A stretch of DNA of 64,000 bases from the NCBI RefSeq assembly GCF_001577835.2, contig NC_029521.1:19436470-19500469 (forward strand), given 5' to 3'. This DNA comes from Coturnix japonica (taxonomy: Eukaryota > Chordata > Aves > Galliformes > Phasianidae). The translations under genes were made by a program, and so were the position numbers. Below the pieces are notes generated by a model, which worked only from the letters and a program-made list of their open reading frames with translations, had not been told where the DNA came from and searched no databases. Below, piece by piece: positions 40,614-54,500 of the stretch (its first letter is position 1; every line of letters starts with the position of its first letter).

Positions 40614-41388
40614 GCTGCCTGTGTCCTGCAGCCACACCGTGCCACCTGCCTTGCCAACAGGGGTTAATGTTTGACAGGGCACATGAGGAACCTGCAGCCC
40701 CACTGGGCGGGCGACAGGGGGGTGGTAACGGGTGAGTGCTCTCCTCCTCTGGGATCCTGAAGGAGTTCAGCACTCCTCTGTTTGAGCCCTGGCTGTACCG
40801 TCTGTGTGTTCCCTTTGTTTTCATACTCAGAGCTGGTATGCAGCACTTGTAGGGTTAAACAGGGGAATGGGCACTGCAGGGAGTCCCAGGGCTATAAGCA
40901 GAGTTCATGCTCTAGGTGTTGTTGTAGGGTCTTTTGTAAACAGGCAAGTGTGAGCATTTGTGGGCAGTGAGCACTGGACATGGTGCTCAGCAGAGGTGAC
41001 GCATCCTGCAGGATGGCTGCTGTGTCCTCTCCAGATGGCTCAAGCAATGAAAGAGAGAGAAGCCACCACCCAGCCGGGACACCATGGCTGCCTGGGAAGG
41101 GAATGGCTGCTGCTTCCCGGCTGACCCCAGTGCCAGCACAGCGCAGCTCAGGGACACCCTTCATCAGAGCTTTTCTCCACGGATGTGCCCAGGTGGAACT
41201 GCAAAGGACTGCACACAGTGCTGGGGTGTCTCACAAGGAGCCCTGCCACTAAACCACTCATGGTGGCCCGTGGTATCACCATACCACTGTGTTTGGAGGC
41301 AGGACACAGTGACCCAGCCCTTGGCCCCACCACCCCCCTGGCACAGCCCCAGTGCACCCACTGGAGTCAAACTCTCCTCTTTGCTGGT

Positions 41389-41394
41389 TTTATT
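41389..41394 (-). terminator. ANKRD2: Polyadenylation signal of ANKRD2
   Basis: TTTATT on the plus strand is AATAAA on the minus strand, 71 bases beyond the ANKRD2 stop, giving a very short 3' UTR. Confidence 0.75.
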
Positions 41395-41464
41395 GACACA
41401 GATGAGTCTCAACAGGATCTTGCTACTTGAAGCCAAGCCCAGTGCTGGTCCCTGCCCAGTGCCA

Positions 41465-43432
41465 TCACGCTGGGACCTCAGCCTCCTCCTGTGGCTGTTC
41501 CTTGGTCTCCAGTGCCTGGCGTGTGTCTACCTGCCACTGCTGCACCAGGTCCGTCGGAGTCTTACCAGCCTGTGAGAGGGGCAGAGGTTGGGAACAGTGT
41601 GGCAGGCAACAGCACGAGCACATCTCACATCACTCACCAGGTTCCTGGCCATCATGTCAGCCCCGTGCAGGATCAGCATTTTAATGATCTTGTAGCGGCT
41701 GAGCCGTGTGGCATCGTGCAGCGCTGTGTCACCTTCCTGCAAGAGATACAGCCTGGCTCTGTGCACCGCATCCCCAAGGGGACACAGGGACAGTGAGCAC
41801 CTGGCTGCTGTGCTCACCCTATCTGGGGAGTTGATGTCCACCCCGCAGTGGATGAGGTGCTCCACTATATCCAGGTGCCCAGTGCGGGTGGCCACGTGGA
41901 GAGGGGTGCTGAGCAGCTGGGTGGGAGGAGCAGACACCAGAATGGATCAGCACCCCCTCCCCACTAACACAGCACACAGACAGCCCTGTTTCCATGCAGC
42001 CTGCCCTTGCCCCTAATGCTGCCCCATCCCCAGGCTCACCTTGTCCTTCATGTTGAGGTCTGCCCCTCGGTCCTGCAGCAATTTCACGGCTTCCAGGTGT
42101 CCCCCCCGGCAGGCCCAGTGCACAGCAGTGCTGTCCAGCTGGACACACAGAGCTGTGTCTCAGCAGGGCCACCACCCAGCCAATCTCCAGGCTGAGCTGG
42201 CAGAGTTTGGTTCATGGTTGCTACTGGGCTGGGGACAGCCCAGCTCTGCCTAGGGACCCCCAACCCTATATTGTGCCCAGTGGCTCAGGCATAGGAAGGG
42301 GCTCAGCCTCACCCGGTCCCTGAAGTCGACGGTGGCTCCATTGTCTAGCAACTTCTGCAGGATGTCCATGTGTCCCTCCAACGAGGAGCGGTGCAAGGCT
42401 GTACGGTGGAACTGGAGGGGGCCGAGGTGTGGTGTTGGTGGCTGCCTCTAATGCCCCTGGCCCAGAGCAGCCTCATCCCAGGGGCACCACGCTACCTCAT
42501 CACACGTGTCTGGGGGGCCACCATCCGCCAGAAACTTCTCAATGACACGGATCTTGCCCTGCACGGCAGCTCGCAGGAAGTCCTCCGGCTCCACGGGACC
42601 CTCCTGGGGCAGGACAGGGCAGGGCTGGGGCACGGGGACAGCGGGGGCCCCGTGTCCTGCTCCTCCAGGAGGGATCCCCGGCTGCCGCAGCCCCCCTCCT
42701 GCAGCCTGCACGTACAATCTCCTCGGGCTCTGGTGGTGGGGTGGGCTCTGGGGTGGCTGCCCGCTCCTCTCGGCGCTTGCGGCGCTGCTTGCGAAGCTCG
42801 ATGAGCCGCTGAATGCTCCCCACATCAATGATCTCCCGCCGCAGGTCCACCGAGCTCCTCCGCCCCCTCTCCTGGCCCTGCAGGGACATGCAGCACCCTG
42901 TCAGTCCCCGGCTGGGAGCCCTCCTGCATCCTACCCCCCTGCACAGCACTCACCTTGATGGCCTCAATGCCGCGGTTCCGGGGCCCTTGGCGTTTCTCCT
43001 CCTCCAGCTCTGGTGTGCTCATCCGCTCCACGGGCAGTGGCTCCCGTGGGCCATCACCTTTCAGCCTCTGTGGAGACATGGGGGGGCTCCAGAGTTCAAG
43101 GTGGGCACCAGGCAGCCCAGCATCCAGCTCTGGGCACTGCCGATGTCTCTGGGATGCCTGGCAGCCCCTGGACCCTCACTTGCCCACCTGCTCTGCTCAG
43201 CTGGCAGCTCTCAGGGTGCCTCCAGCTGGGAATTTGATGCTCGCAGTGGCCCTCAGCCTCCTGGCTCAATCTGCCAGTATGGCAGGACCCCCAGTGATGG
43301 TCAAGAACCCACCTTCTCTTCCTCTTCCTCCTCTGCCAGCTTCTGGTCAATGAGCTCCTTTGCTTTTTCCACATCCAGCTCCGTGATCTGTTCCACCTCC
43401 AGCTCCTTGCCTTTTTCCCCATCCAGTTCCAT
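41465..43432 (-). CDS. ANKRD2: Ankyrin repeat domain-containing protein 2 (ARPP)
   Basis: Muscle stretch-response protein that shuttles between the titin I-band and the nucleus. Exons in transcript order: 43313-43432, 42954-43067, 42716-42877, 42496-42603, 42313-42411, 42040-42138, 41818-41916, 41638-41736 and 41465-41569, giving 334 residues, all in phase 0. The acidic N-terminus ([15 protein letters not shown]) is followed by [29 protein letters not shown]. Ankyrin repeats then appear ([72 protein letters not shown]). Four exons are exactly 99 bases, one ankyrin repeat each. An in-frame ATG at 43492 could add 20 residues; 43432 better fits the family. Confidence 0.94.
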
Positions 43433-43434
43433 GT

Positions 43435-44340
43435 CTGCCTGGTGTTCAGCCCCACTGGGGTGCCCTCGCAAGACACAGCCTCTCCTCCTCACTGCAGGAA
43501 CAGAGTTCCTGGCCCCAGCAGCAACGCTGGCGGTGGGGCTTTATGTCCCCAGCCCCTCCGTCCCACTGCCCAAGGGCACCAACAGCTGTGCCTTCTCCAC
43601 ATGACTGGGGCAGCTTTGCCATGAGCTCACCCTGCTGCTTTCTGGTGCCCCTGGCTCACCTCCTCCATGCTCTTAAAGCAACCCATGCCCCATCCTCATC
43701 TGGCTGCCTGGGACCCTCGTACTGGGCACAGGGACCTGGGGCATGCAGGGCTTGTGTAGCCAGTCCAGCCCCTGGATGGAGCGGTGCCAGGGTATGTGGT
43801 AGCCCTGTGGTTCCTGAGTCCATGCCGCCCACACTGGGCAGTCAGGATGCTCACTGTGGCTCCATGCTGCTTTGGAGGATGACCTCAGGTCCAGAGCATC
43901 CAGAACCTGGTCTCCTTACCGCATGCACACAGGCAGCAGGGCCGGCAGACAGAGCCCGCAGCTGTTCCCAGTGCCAGGAACATTGCTCAGCCACTCCAGG
44001 CTTTGCTTTCCCTATTTGTAAGATGAGGCCAGTGCACCTCGTGCTGGGACAGTTAATGCGCTGGGCACCAGCCCCTGGGATCAAGCAGATGAGGGACAGA
44101 TGAGGACACGTCACACTCCTGGGCACGTGTAGGACCCAGGGCCACACTTGGGTGCTGTATCCCATGAGTGCCACAGATACAGGAAGGAGAGGGGTGCGCA
44201 GGGGTGACACCCAGGGCTGTAAAGGGGAACAGATCTCAGACCCCTGGCATCCCCTGTGTCCAGCTGTCTTTACCAGGTGACACTGGAACAGATGTCAGAT
44301 GGGCACATGGGCCAGGGGACAGCCCCCAGCAATCTCCAGC
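43435..44340. other. Spacer between ANKRD2 and UBTD1 with ANKRD2 promoter motifs
   Basis: On the minus strand a TATA-like ACATAAAGCC (plus 43538-43547) lies about 105 bases before the ANKRD2 start codon, with a CAGCTG E-box at 43583-43588. The remainder to the UBTD1 3' end shows nothing I can support. Confidence 0.4.
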
Positions 44341-44361
44341 AGGGAGGAAGGATGAAAAGGC

Positions 44362-44367
44362 TTTATT
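44362..44367 (-). terminator. UBTD1: Polyadenylation signal of UBTD1
   Basis: TTTATT on the plus strand is AATAAA on the minus strand, about 306 bases past the UBTD1 stop. Confidence 0.7.
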
Positions 44368-44672
44368 GATAAATACACAGACTATGTACAGAGGGGAGAC
44401 ATCTCCGCCCAGTACTGCAGCCCCCGGGCCAGAGGCAGCAGGAGCCCGGCCGGCGGGTCACAGCCTCTCCCCAAGGGGCAGCCCCATGGCAGGGGCCCCC
44501 CCAGCACACATTTGGTCTCACACCTTCCACAGCAAATGTGCCCATGTCCCCAGCCCACAGCCCTGGGGAGGGGACCCGATGACCCCAGCAGGGCTGGAAC
44601 ACGGCACTGGACATCCCCAAGGTGCCGCTGGGCCTCGGTGCAGGAAGGGGCCTCCCCACTCCCCACCAGAGC

Positions 44673-47600
44673 TCAGTTCCTGGGTGGCAGAGGCTGGTTG
44701 ACGATGACTTGCACCACGTAATCCTTCTGGATCTTGGTCTCCTGCAGCTGCGTGCGGTCGGTGAGCAGCTTGCCAGAGAAGAACCATCGCTGCCAGGCCA
44801 GGTCGATGCCCTCCTGCGCCTGCAGCTGCTTCTTCAGCTGCCCGATGGTGTCGGCCATGCTGGCGCTGAGCCGCAGGTCCTTGCCAGTGGACAGGCGCAC
44901 CTTGAGGGCGAACTCACGCCGGGCATTGGGGAGTGGTTCAGCTGGCTCAGCCGCCTCCTCCTCGCCCCGCTCCAGGATCAGGTTGACAGGCGGTGCCAGG
45001 CAGTACACAGGCAGCTGGTAGCGGTTGCCCAGCTCGTCGTAGCACTCCGTCAGCGACCCTGCGGACAGCGGGGTGAGACATGGAGCCATGCAGGGCACCC
45101 CCAAATGGGGACCCCCACTCCTGCATCCCCCCCACCACCACCCCTCACCGTGGGGCAGGGTGATGCTGGCTCCATCCAGGATGGCCTGGGCCAGGCTGTG
45201 GTCGTTGACCTCCACGGCATAGGCTGCAGCCTTCAGGGCATCCCAGATCTCCTTACGGCCCTCGAAGGCGGGCGCTGTGTCCCAGAATTCATCCCTCTTG
45301 CTGCGCAGCTGCCCGTCTGTCATGGGGTAGTCGCTCTTCCACTTGGGACGCTCCTTCTTCAGGGGCTCATTGCGGCCTGGGGGGACAGAGGGAGGCTCAA
45401 ACAAGGGTGCCCCATTTCCCAGTACAGTAAAGGGATCCACGGGCTATCGGGGTTTCCCCACAGCATGCCCAGTGGGACAGCTCCCAACACAGCCACGAGA
45501 AATGCAGCAGCATCCCGGGTGGGGTGCAGGGGTTGTGGATGGGATGCCAGGGGCAGCCTGGGGTGGCTGCAGGGCCTGGGGCCCTTTGAGGCAGAGCAGT
45601 ATTTATAGCTTGGGGAATTAGCCAGGAAATAAGCTGGTGCGGCAGAGAGCGAAAGGGATTACAGGGGCTGAGCCGCAGCCCCAGCAAAGAGGGGGGCATG
45701 ACTTCTTCCTCTGCTCACCCCAGGGTAGTGCTGCGGGAGGCGACAGCACTGTGCCACACCGAGCCTTGCCGACCCCCCAGCAGCCTCACAGCACTGTGAG
45801 CAGCCCCCTGCATGGCAGCTGCAGCTGGATGCCATGCCAAGTGGCAGGGAAAGCTTGTCCCTGGGCTGGCAGCACACCTGTGTGACCAAGCTGTGAAGCA
45901 CCCACGGCAGCTCCAGCCCCGTGGGAATGGCCACGTGCCACCTGCATCACAGCAGGGCCGGAAGCGTGGGGCAGGAAGGAGCTGTTGTCACTCCCAGCTG
46001 GGCTGGGGACAAAGAGTGTCAACAGCTCCTTCCTGCTGCTGTGTTCTGTGGGGCAGCCAGCCCACACCATGCCTGCAGGGGTGTAGAGTGAGTGGAGTCA
46101 GACAGGGCAGGAAGGATGCTGAGTGCTGCTATGACTTGCTAGGCAGGGGGATGCCACCTGCCTGCACGTGCAGCTACCACTAGAGTTAGCCACCACTGCT
46201 GGGGACAGGCTGTCACATCCTCCCAAAGGCTTTTCCTGGGGCTGGATGTGACACATGGACCAGGGCACAGAATGCAGCCACCCCGAGGGTTGGGAGCTAA
46301 ACACCTAAGCAGGGTTGGGAAGGCAGCATCCTGCTTGCACCACATCTCCAAGCAGTGAGGGCTGCAGCCAGCACTGCCGATTCAGCAGTCACGGTGCTGG
46401 GCAGGAGGGATTTGCAGCGTGGCAGAGCAGAGCAAGGTCAGAGACAGCACCTGCCCCGGGTACAGTGGACACCACCAGCACTGAAGGACATGGTGAGGAC
46501 CGCAGAGGAGGGAGCCACCAGCATCATGGCTGCAACAAGTGGGCCACCACACCATCCCTGGGCCACCACAAGCTGCAGAGGGACAGTGTCTGGGGCTGTG
46601 ACCCTGTCCCAGTGAGAACAGGACAGTTCAGGACGTTCTCTCTGCAGCATCAGCCAGACAAGGACACATGGGGATTAAAGGGTGATGGAGGTCTCCTGTC
46701 CCACAGCTCCATCCTGGTGCTGTCACCTTTATTGACTGAGAGGTGGCTGTGCCCGTGGCCCCACACAGCAGCAGCCAGGAGCAGGCACAGGATGGAAGAG
46801 TAGGTAACACTGCCAGGAAACGAGGTCCTTTAGTGTTAGGGATGGACACATCTGAGCCAGGCAGCACAGCTCCCAGCCGGCACCATCCCCCAGCTCCACT
46901 TGCAGGAAAGGGAAGAGGGCTGGTGCTCAGCAAGGAAGAGGAATCCAGGGGCTGCAGAGAGGCACCCAAGCTGACGGTGTGGCAGGGAGCCCAGTCTGCA
47001 GGAGCAGGGACAGGCTGTGGCCCAACCGCCACCCCACAGCCACCGGCAGCCCTGGGCAGGTAGGCAGGAGCTAAGCCTCTTCTATTTATTGCTGCCACCC
47101 AGCCTGGACCCAGCCTCTAATCATCTTGTGTTGCTCTATTCCCAGCCGTTGTGCAACTCCACACCCTCGGGGGACACGGGGGGTCAGGAGTTGCCCAGCT
47201 GTGCTCTCACTCAAACCCAACATGCCGTACCTGCTGCTGCCCAGCTCAGCTCCCTGCAGGGCTGCTCCGGACAGACAACTTCCAGCACCCTGCAGCCCGC
47301 AGGGTCAGCCCTCCTATGAGCCACCTATGAGCCGGAGCAGCTCAGAGCCCCCAGCCTCGGGTTGCAGTGCTGGGGGAAGGAGGGGACACGAGGACAGCGA
47401 GCAGCACAGCGCACAGATCCGAGCCCTGCTCTGTGTGCCCAGCAGCATCCTGCAGCACCGCCCGCTCCGTGACAGCCGGGCACCGGTCAGTGGGAAAACC
47501 TCTCCCGTGAGAGGCCCACGCCGCGGGGTCCCCGCGCCCGGTGCTTCCTGCTCCTCCCCGTGTGGGTGCAGCGGGCGGGCAGTGACTCACCGTGCCGCCC

Positions 47601-48091
47601 GCCCGGCGCTTGGCGGGGCCCGTTGGGGAACGATGGGGCGCAACGGGGCGAATTGCAGCAGCGGGAGCGCTGCCCCCAGCCCGGCCGGTCCGAGCGAGCG
47701 GTGCTGGGGACGGGCCGGGGACACGAGGGGCTGGCGGGGCACCACGAGCCAATCCCGGCACGGGCACCGCGGCACTACGGGGTCACGCCGGGGATGCGCG
47801 GCGGCTCGAACCGGGAGCCCGGCACGGCACGGCACGGTACGGCACGGCACCGACGGGGCGCACGGGGAACGAGCGGGGGAATCCCCGGCACAGCGAAGAG
47901 CCGGGACGACCCGGGACCGACCCCAACCGGGCGGCAGGAAGAGAACGGCCGGCGGTGCCGTGCGGACAGCTCCAGCACCGGGCACGCCGCGACCGGACGC
48001 CCCGCGCCCTGCGGTGCCGCTCACCTGCTCTCTTGCGGGGGCTCCCCGCTGAGGGCCGCTCCCGGCGCTGCCGCCCCACGCAGCCGCCCAT
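44673..48091 (-). CDS. UBTD1: Ubiquitin domain-containing protein 1
   Basis: Ubiquitin-fold protein reported to interact with UBE2D ubiquitin-conjugating enzymes. Exons 48025-48091, 45149-45376 and 44673-45058 give 226 residues (human 227). The N-terminus [13 protein letters not shown] carries Gly2 and Cys4 as possible acylation sites. The UBTD N-domain follows ([51 protein letters not shown]). A C-terminal ubiquitin-like fold begins [15 protein letters not shown] and ends [17 protein letters not shown]. The first intron is about 2.65 kb and I see no other gene in it. It is transcribed away from MMS19 across a CpG island. Confidence 0.96.
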
Positions 48092-48515
48092 GGCCGGGGC
48101 TTCACCGACGGCGGCGGCGGCGCGGGCGGCTCGGCATGTGTCCGGCCGGGCTCCACGCCGCGCTGCACCGCGGGCTCCGGCGTCGTCAAACCGCCCCGCC
48201 CGACTCCGACCGCCCGAGCCGCCCCGCCGCCAAAGCCGGCCCTGGGCGCGCCCCGCCCCCCACGTGCGCATGTGACCGCCCCGTCGCGGCCGCGGCCCCG
48301 CGGGGAGCGCCGCCCACGTGCGCGCGTCCGTCCTGCCCGCGGCTTTTGTCCCTCCCGCGCCGCCGTACAGCGCCGTGCCGCCCCCACCAATACCGGCCGG
48401 GGGGGCGAGGTGAGGAGGGGGCGCCGGGGTCGCGCATGTGCCGTGGGCTCATGCCTCGGGGCTGCGCGTGCGCACGGCGGGAGCGCGGCCGGTGTGTGCC
48501 GGGGAACGGGCCGAC
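48092..48515. promoter_or_regulatory. Divergent UBTD1/MMS19 promoter
   Basis: A CpG island of about 420 bases separates the two start codons. It holds CACGTG E-boxes at 48261-48266 and 48315-48320, CCAAT at 48387-48391 and a GC-alternating TGCGCGTGCGCA near 48467 that resembles an NRF1 site. No TATA box is visible. Confidence 0.6.
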
Positions 48516-51500
48516 ATGGCGGCGGGAGCGGAGGAGCTCGGTGCTGCCGTGCGGGACTGGGTGAGCGGGCAGCACGACGGGCGCAACGCGGAGCTGGCCG
48601 CAGGTACCGGGCGGGGCGGGGCGGGGTGGGGTGCGGGGCTGCTGGGCCACGTGTCCGCCAGGTCCCACGAGCCGCACGGCGCTGTGACAGACACACGTGG
48701 GATGACGGGGGGATGCCGGCATCGTGCGGCCTCCGTGACCTGTATGGAGTCACGGCTGGAAGCGTTACGGTACAGCACGTAGCGCTGAGGGAAGGACAGG
48801 GTTTATTCTGAGCTCGGCGCCTTCTGTGTGACTGTGGGAAGAAACACGTTGAACGAGCTTCCTTTGTGCGCTGCATTCAATGTGCCCTGACAGGTGGGAG
48901 GCAGCTCGGTGCTGTCGCAGCTGGGGCTGCGTAAGGCAGCGTGTGTCAGAGGGGCTGAGTGTGCTCCTGTTAAAACACCGGGAGACGAATGACGCCGTTA
49001 GAGAAATCCATTGTGCCCGCTGGGAATTGCTGCACTCCCATTGTAAGGGAGCTGGGGAAACGTAAGGAGAAGAAAGTGTATGGAAATGATATATGAAATG
49101 TGGCACGTGAAAGGGAGATGTCAGGGAAGGCTGATGGGTTTCAAATAAGAATATAACAAAGGGTAACTTGCTCGCTTCTGTTTAGCCTCACACTCTAGGA
49201 ACACCACCAGGGCAGGGCAGCCCTTCTGGTAAAGGAGCACACTGGGATACAAGGTGCACAGCTGGAGCTGAGCTCGCAGTTCAGCTGTGCTGCGTGCTGC
49301 TGCTGCTCTGCATGCTGCTGGGCTCGTGTGGTTCGCTCATGCACAGTGAAATCGAGCAGACCTTTGAGACCAGAGCGAGGGGGTTCATAGCCACAAGAAC
49401 ACGGGTGGCTGATTGTGGCCAGATCGTTACTCTTTAGCTCTTTCCTATTGGTGAGGTCACCGGCACCTTTGTCTAAATATTGCATTCAGGCTTTGAAAGT
49501 GTAGAGCAGGTCAGTGCTCACCTGTGGGACTGGTGTGTCTCTGACCTTTTGCATCATGCAGAGGTCAGAGTCATGAGGATGCAGGAGCTGTGCTCTGGAA
49601 TAAGGTGGTGGGATCCTAGGTGTGAAGGAGCACTCTGCTTTGTGCTCAAGCACAGTGCCTGCTTGCTACCATGCTTCTGTTTTCCTGCGAGAGGCTTTGC
49701 CAGCAGCTCAGTCTCACTTGAGGCACCTCTTCTTCAGCCTGTGGCTGTCCATCCTGCGGCCAGCTGGACTCTCCTTTTTCCTCATGGCTCTCCATGCCGT
49801 GCCTCCTATCCTCTTTGTGCCAAGTGGGACTGGAAGTGCTGTCTTTGGAGCCAGGGCTGCTTGCTAACAGAAATTGTGGGCATTTCTTCTTCCATCCACA
49901 GAAACTACTCTCCAATGAACAGCACAACTTAATACTGGAATTAACTGCTTTAGAAAGAGACAGTAAATGCTGGCAATAGCAGGATACTCCAGCTGAGGCA
50001 AGGCCTGGGACAGTCCCAAATGAAACCTCTGGGCTTTCTGATAGGTGGGTGCCCCACCAATTGTGTAGACAAGCCCTCAGCAGGGCAGAGAAATGGTGAA
50101 TCCTGGGGACCAAAGGCACGCAGAGCTGTTTTAGTGGGTGAGTGTTGCACTGACTGCAGGGGTAGGAGCCCCTCTGCCGTGGCTTTTGAAGGGTGCAGTA
50201 GATTCTCACCAAAGCCTCCTAGGGAGTGACTCTTCCCCCAGTTCAGTTGCAGGAGGTAAGTGAAGCAACCTGGCTGGGGTGCCTGAGTCAGAGCTGCAAA
50301 TACACTCCAGCAGTCCCAGCACTGTGTCGTACAGTAACCACAAAACCATATTTCTCTGTGCTTTCTGCCTTGGAGGGCATTTGTGCAGGTGTTGCTCAGA
50401 GTAGAGGTGATGGAAGCTGAGTGCTTGTTAATGTCTGGGCTGTTTGGCTCAACCACTGCCTTGTTAAGAGCTTGGTTTCTTTTGTCCCCTAGGGAGCATC
50501 GGGAGAGCTGCTCTCTGCCTCAATAACTGTCTGGGAGTCTCTTTGGTTCACTCTCTTTATCTCTTTTCTCCAGGGGTGAAAGATGGAAGCTGGACTATTC
50601 TGCAGCTTGTGGAAGCCCTGGGGTAAGGAAAGCTGTGTACACATTATACATCGTGTAAGGGCTCTGTGGGGGAGATTCCCATAGTAAGGGGCAGTGAGAA
50701 GGAAAAGTGTGTGCTGACATCTCGTCCTGTGCAAACTGCCTTCAGCACCACCGGGCACACAGACACACCACAAGTTTGTTGCCTGCTCACTGCACGTTGC
50801 CCTCTCAGGGCATGGGAGCCCTCCAGGAAAGGGCAGGAGGGGCCTGTAAATCTCTCCTGGGACTGAGGAAAGGTGTTGCAGCATGCAGCAAGCCGCAGAG
50901 CACATTGCAGCTGAGACTCCCTAGCAGGAGCTGTCTGACCACACAGTTGCCCTTCTCCATGTCATGAGTTGACTGCCGCTCAGCTTTTAGTTCTGTCTCT
51001 GAGCTGTCACGGGCTGGGATTGGGGAACCTCATTTCTTTCCAGCTTTGTCTCCTTGTAGCAGGCTTTGCCCTTTTTCATCTCTTGTGATCTTGGGAGCCT
51101 GACTTTTGGTTGCGGAGCATGGTGCAAGAGCAATTTCCTTGGTCTGACTTGAGAAGAGGCCTCTTACCTTGGCTGTGCTGCTGTGTGAGACCAGGTGCTC
51201 GTGAGCAGCATGGTCAGGGGAGCAGGAGTCATCTCCTACCCTGTGTGCCAGTCAGGCAGCACCATGCTGCTGTCCCCCTGCCTGAAGAGCAGCTCCGTTT
51301 CATGCCTATAATGTGTTTGCTGGGGGGGCACTTCCTGCTTGTGTATTCCTGCTCACATCAGGCCTCTTGTGTTTTTACCATGTGTGAGCTAGGTTCTGCC
51401 TGGAAAACACCGATCCCAGGATGCGAGGGCGAGGTATCCAACTGCTGTCACAAGTGCTGTTAGAGTGTCACTCCTTGCTCCAGGAGAAGGAAGGTAAGGG

Positions 51501-54500
51501 CTGCTATGAATTCTGGAATTGTTGTGAGCAGGTTGGGGGCAGCTTGTGCCCTGAAAGTCTGGCCTGCATTTGGCAAAGGGATTGATTTAGCACTGTGGCG
51601 ACTTTGTACGTGTCTCTCGAGTCAAAGTCCAAGAAGGATGTGGGGCCCCACATTGCAGCCTGTTTACCACCCTGACAACACAATTCAGGCTACTCCCTGA
51701 ATATGCCAAGGCCGGGTTCTGCAGCTGGTGCCCCTGGCAGTGTGTGGGTGTTGTGCACCCAGGCATGCTCAGCACTGCGTGGGAAGCCTCGGGGACACAT
51801 CCGAATGTCAGAGTCCTTGGGTGGTGATTCACTGTAGGAAGACCATCATTCACAAAGCGAGTCATGCCACAGCCCCGAGGCCTGCCTAGGTTAACTGCGG
51901 GGGATTCCTGTGGCCTGGAGTGGAGGGGAGATAAGCATAAGGATGAGAATGGAGAAGAGAGCTGGGGTGAGAGGGGAATATTCCCTGTACGTGTAAGCAA
52001 GGAGAAAGTTTGGCTGTGTTATGTGCCTCTAAGCAGCAGGCTGGTAAGGAAACCCAGTAAGTGCTTCCAGAATGACTTGAGGTAGGGGCTCTGCTGGTCG
52101 GTTGCTGAACCTGTGCCAGCAGGGTGGCAAGATCCAGGGGGATGTAGCTGATAGGTGAGGTGATAAAAGGGAAGGGGGGAAGCAGCAAGTGCTTGGCTTG
52201 ATGCTGATGATGTAAATCTTGGACTGGTACTGAGCAGGGCTGAGAGCAGCTGTGTGGGACTGTGCACAGAGGTACTGATATAGCTGGAGTCCAGTATGAT
52301 TTTGGATAGGGATGGATTAGCTCTAGAGGAACAAGCAAAGGCGGAGAGGTTTGTCGAGACATTAGCAGCAATGGAGTGGGGTGGGCAGAGTCAGTCCCTG
52401 GGAGGAGAGCCAGCCCAGCCAGCCCATCTCCCTTCATGGCTCTCCTCCCGCAGTCCATTTCTCAAGCTCTGCGTCAGGCTGCCTCCTGGGGAGTGAGTTT
52501 CTGCAGCAGCTGTGGGTGCAGGATGCTGCCAGCCGGCTCTTCCAGTCTGCTTCCTGCTGCCGCTCCCAGGCTGGGCTGTGCAGGCGCCCGTGGCCGTGAC
52601 TCAGGGGCCGGGAACGTGTTGTGGAGCTGAGTGTGGGGGAGCCAGGGCTCCTGCTCCACCCCACAACATCCTGCAGCATCGGCCAAGCAGGCGTCTGCTG
52701 CTTCCCTGCCTGTGTCTGCACTCACGTGTCTGGACAGGCCGGAGCAAACTGCCTGGCAAGCAGCCCCAGCACCTGAGCTGTAGCAGTGGGTGCTGCCCTG
52801 CTGCAGGCACACTCAGCGGGTTGCTCCACAGTGGGAGGGGGAAGCTGCGAGAGCCAGGTGGGTGCACCCAGCAGTGTCAGTTCCTCTCACAGTGGGGACT
52901 GATGCATTCTCACTGTTTAACATGCAACTGTGACTGTGGGGGCTAACAAATATTGGTGTCTATTTCTGACAGTGCTGCACCTGGTCCTGTTTTATGAGAA
53001 CCGGCTGCAAGATCATCACCTCGTGATCCCTTCAGTGCTCCAGGGTCTCCGTGCACTGGTGAGCTCACAGCGTGAGGGTGGCTGCAGGGTGATGCTGGGA
53101 GGAAAATGCAACTCATGGCTATGGCTTGGAGCTGTTTGTGGAGCAGAACCCGACTGGGCTTACAGCTCTGTGTCATTGCCCGGCCTCGTGCTCCTGCTGT
53201 GCCCCCTGCAGGGGAGTAGAGTTTGCCATGACTTTCTGCTGTTCTGGGGCAAGGATTCTCTGGCTACCCTTTGGGACAGCACTGATGACAGGTGGTTTTC
53301 CTACCCTGTCTGTGAGGGTAACTAACTCCCCCCAGGGTAGGAGAGCATCCTGCAGATGGCTACTGTACAATTCATTGTTCCTATTGCTTTTCTTATTTCC
53401 AGAGCCTGTGTGAAGTGCTGGCCCCGGGGCTTGCAGTCTCTGTGCTCAAAGCCATCTTCCAGGAGGTGCACGTGCAGGTGAGCAGTGTGATTTTTCATCC
53501 TCCTATCTCTGTTTCATATTCTTTGTGGCTGGGGAAGGTCTGCCAGCATTCTGCACCAGTGCAGTGTAGCGTATCCTTCAGCAGCAATGCAGTGTTCCTG
53601 CAGAACTCAGCCAGCATGGCTCACTGCAGAGCGAGAGACAGAAGACAGATGAGGCTCCCATTTGGCTCTTGTCCCCTCTTCTGTCGGCCTTATAAAGATT
53701 ATTTCATTTGCTCTGTTCTCCAGACTGTTTTAGTGGCCCTGCTTCCCAAATTCTTCTCCATCTTAAGACTGTTTATTGTGGAAGGCCTTGGGCAGCACAT
53801 GTGGCCCAGGTGTGATTGTACCAGTGTATTCATTCAGTGATGAACACAGTCACATTCAGGTGCAATTGCACAGCCTCCACGTGGTAGATGGGATCTGCAT
53901 GCCAGAAAGCAGCAGTGGAGCTGTTGAGGGGCCCTGCCTGTTTCTCAAGGGCATGTGTGTACTCCTGGCTGCTGGTATAGCAATGCTGCCATGTATGGAG
54001 GCTTGTTTTGATTTCTCTGCTCCTCCTTCCAGTCCCTGATGCAGCAGGACCGCTACACAGTCTACAGCATCATCGCCAACTTCATGGCCACAAGGGAGGA
54101 AGGTGAGTGTGCAGATGCCAGAACCACTCTGGCATTGTTAGGGCTAGGAAAATGGCTCGCTTTCTCCTGCTCAGAGCACTCTGTGGCATTGCCTGGTGAA
54201 GGGGTTGTGGGGCTGAGGAAATAGGGCTGGTTTCATGCAGTGTTGGTGAACTTGGTTGTCCTGCACCTTCTTTCTGCAGAGCTGAAGGGCCTGGGTGCTG
54301 ACTTCACTTTCGGCTTCATCCAGGTGATGGATGGGGAGAAAGATCCCCGCAACCTGATGGTGGCCTTCCAGATTGTGCACGATGTCATTGTCAAGAACTA
54401 CGCCCTGGGTGAGCCTATGTCTGCTGTGCAGAACTGAGTAGGGAACGTCTTGCTTTTTCTTTTTGAGCTGTTGGAGGGATGGCCCTTGGGGGTACAAGCA

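Noticed and set aside
47126-48564. Long plus-strand frames between UBTD1 exon 1 and MMS19
   Set aside because: They lie in a CpG island where stop codons are rare by composition. They overlap UBTD1 exon 1 and promoter sequence and resemble no protein.
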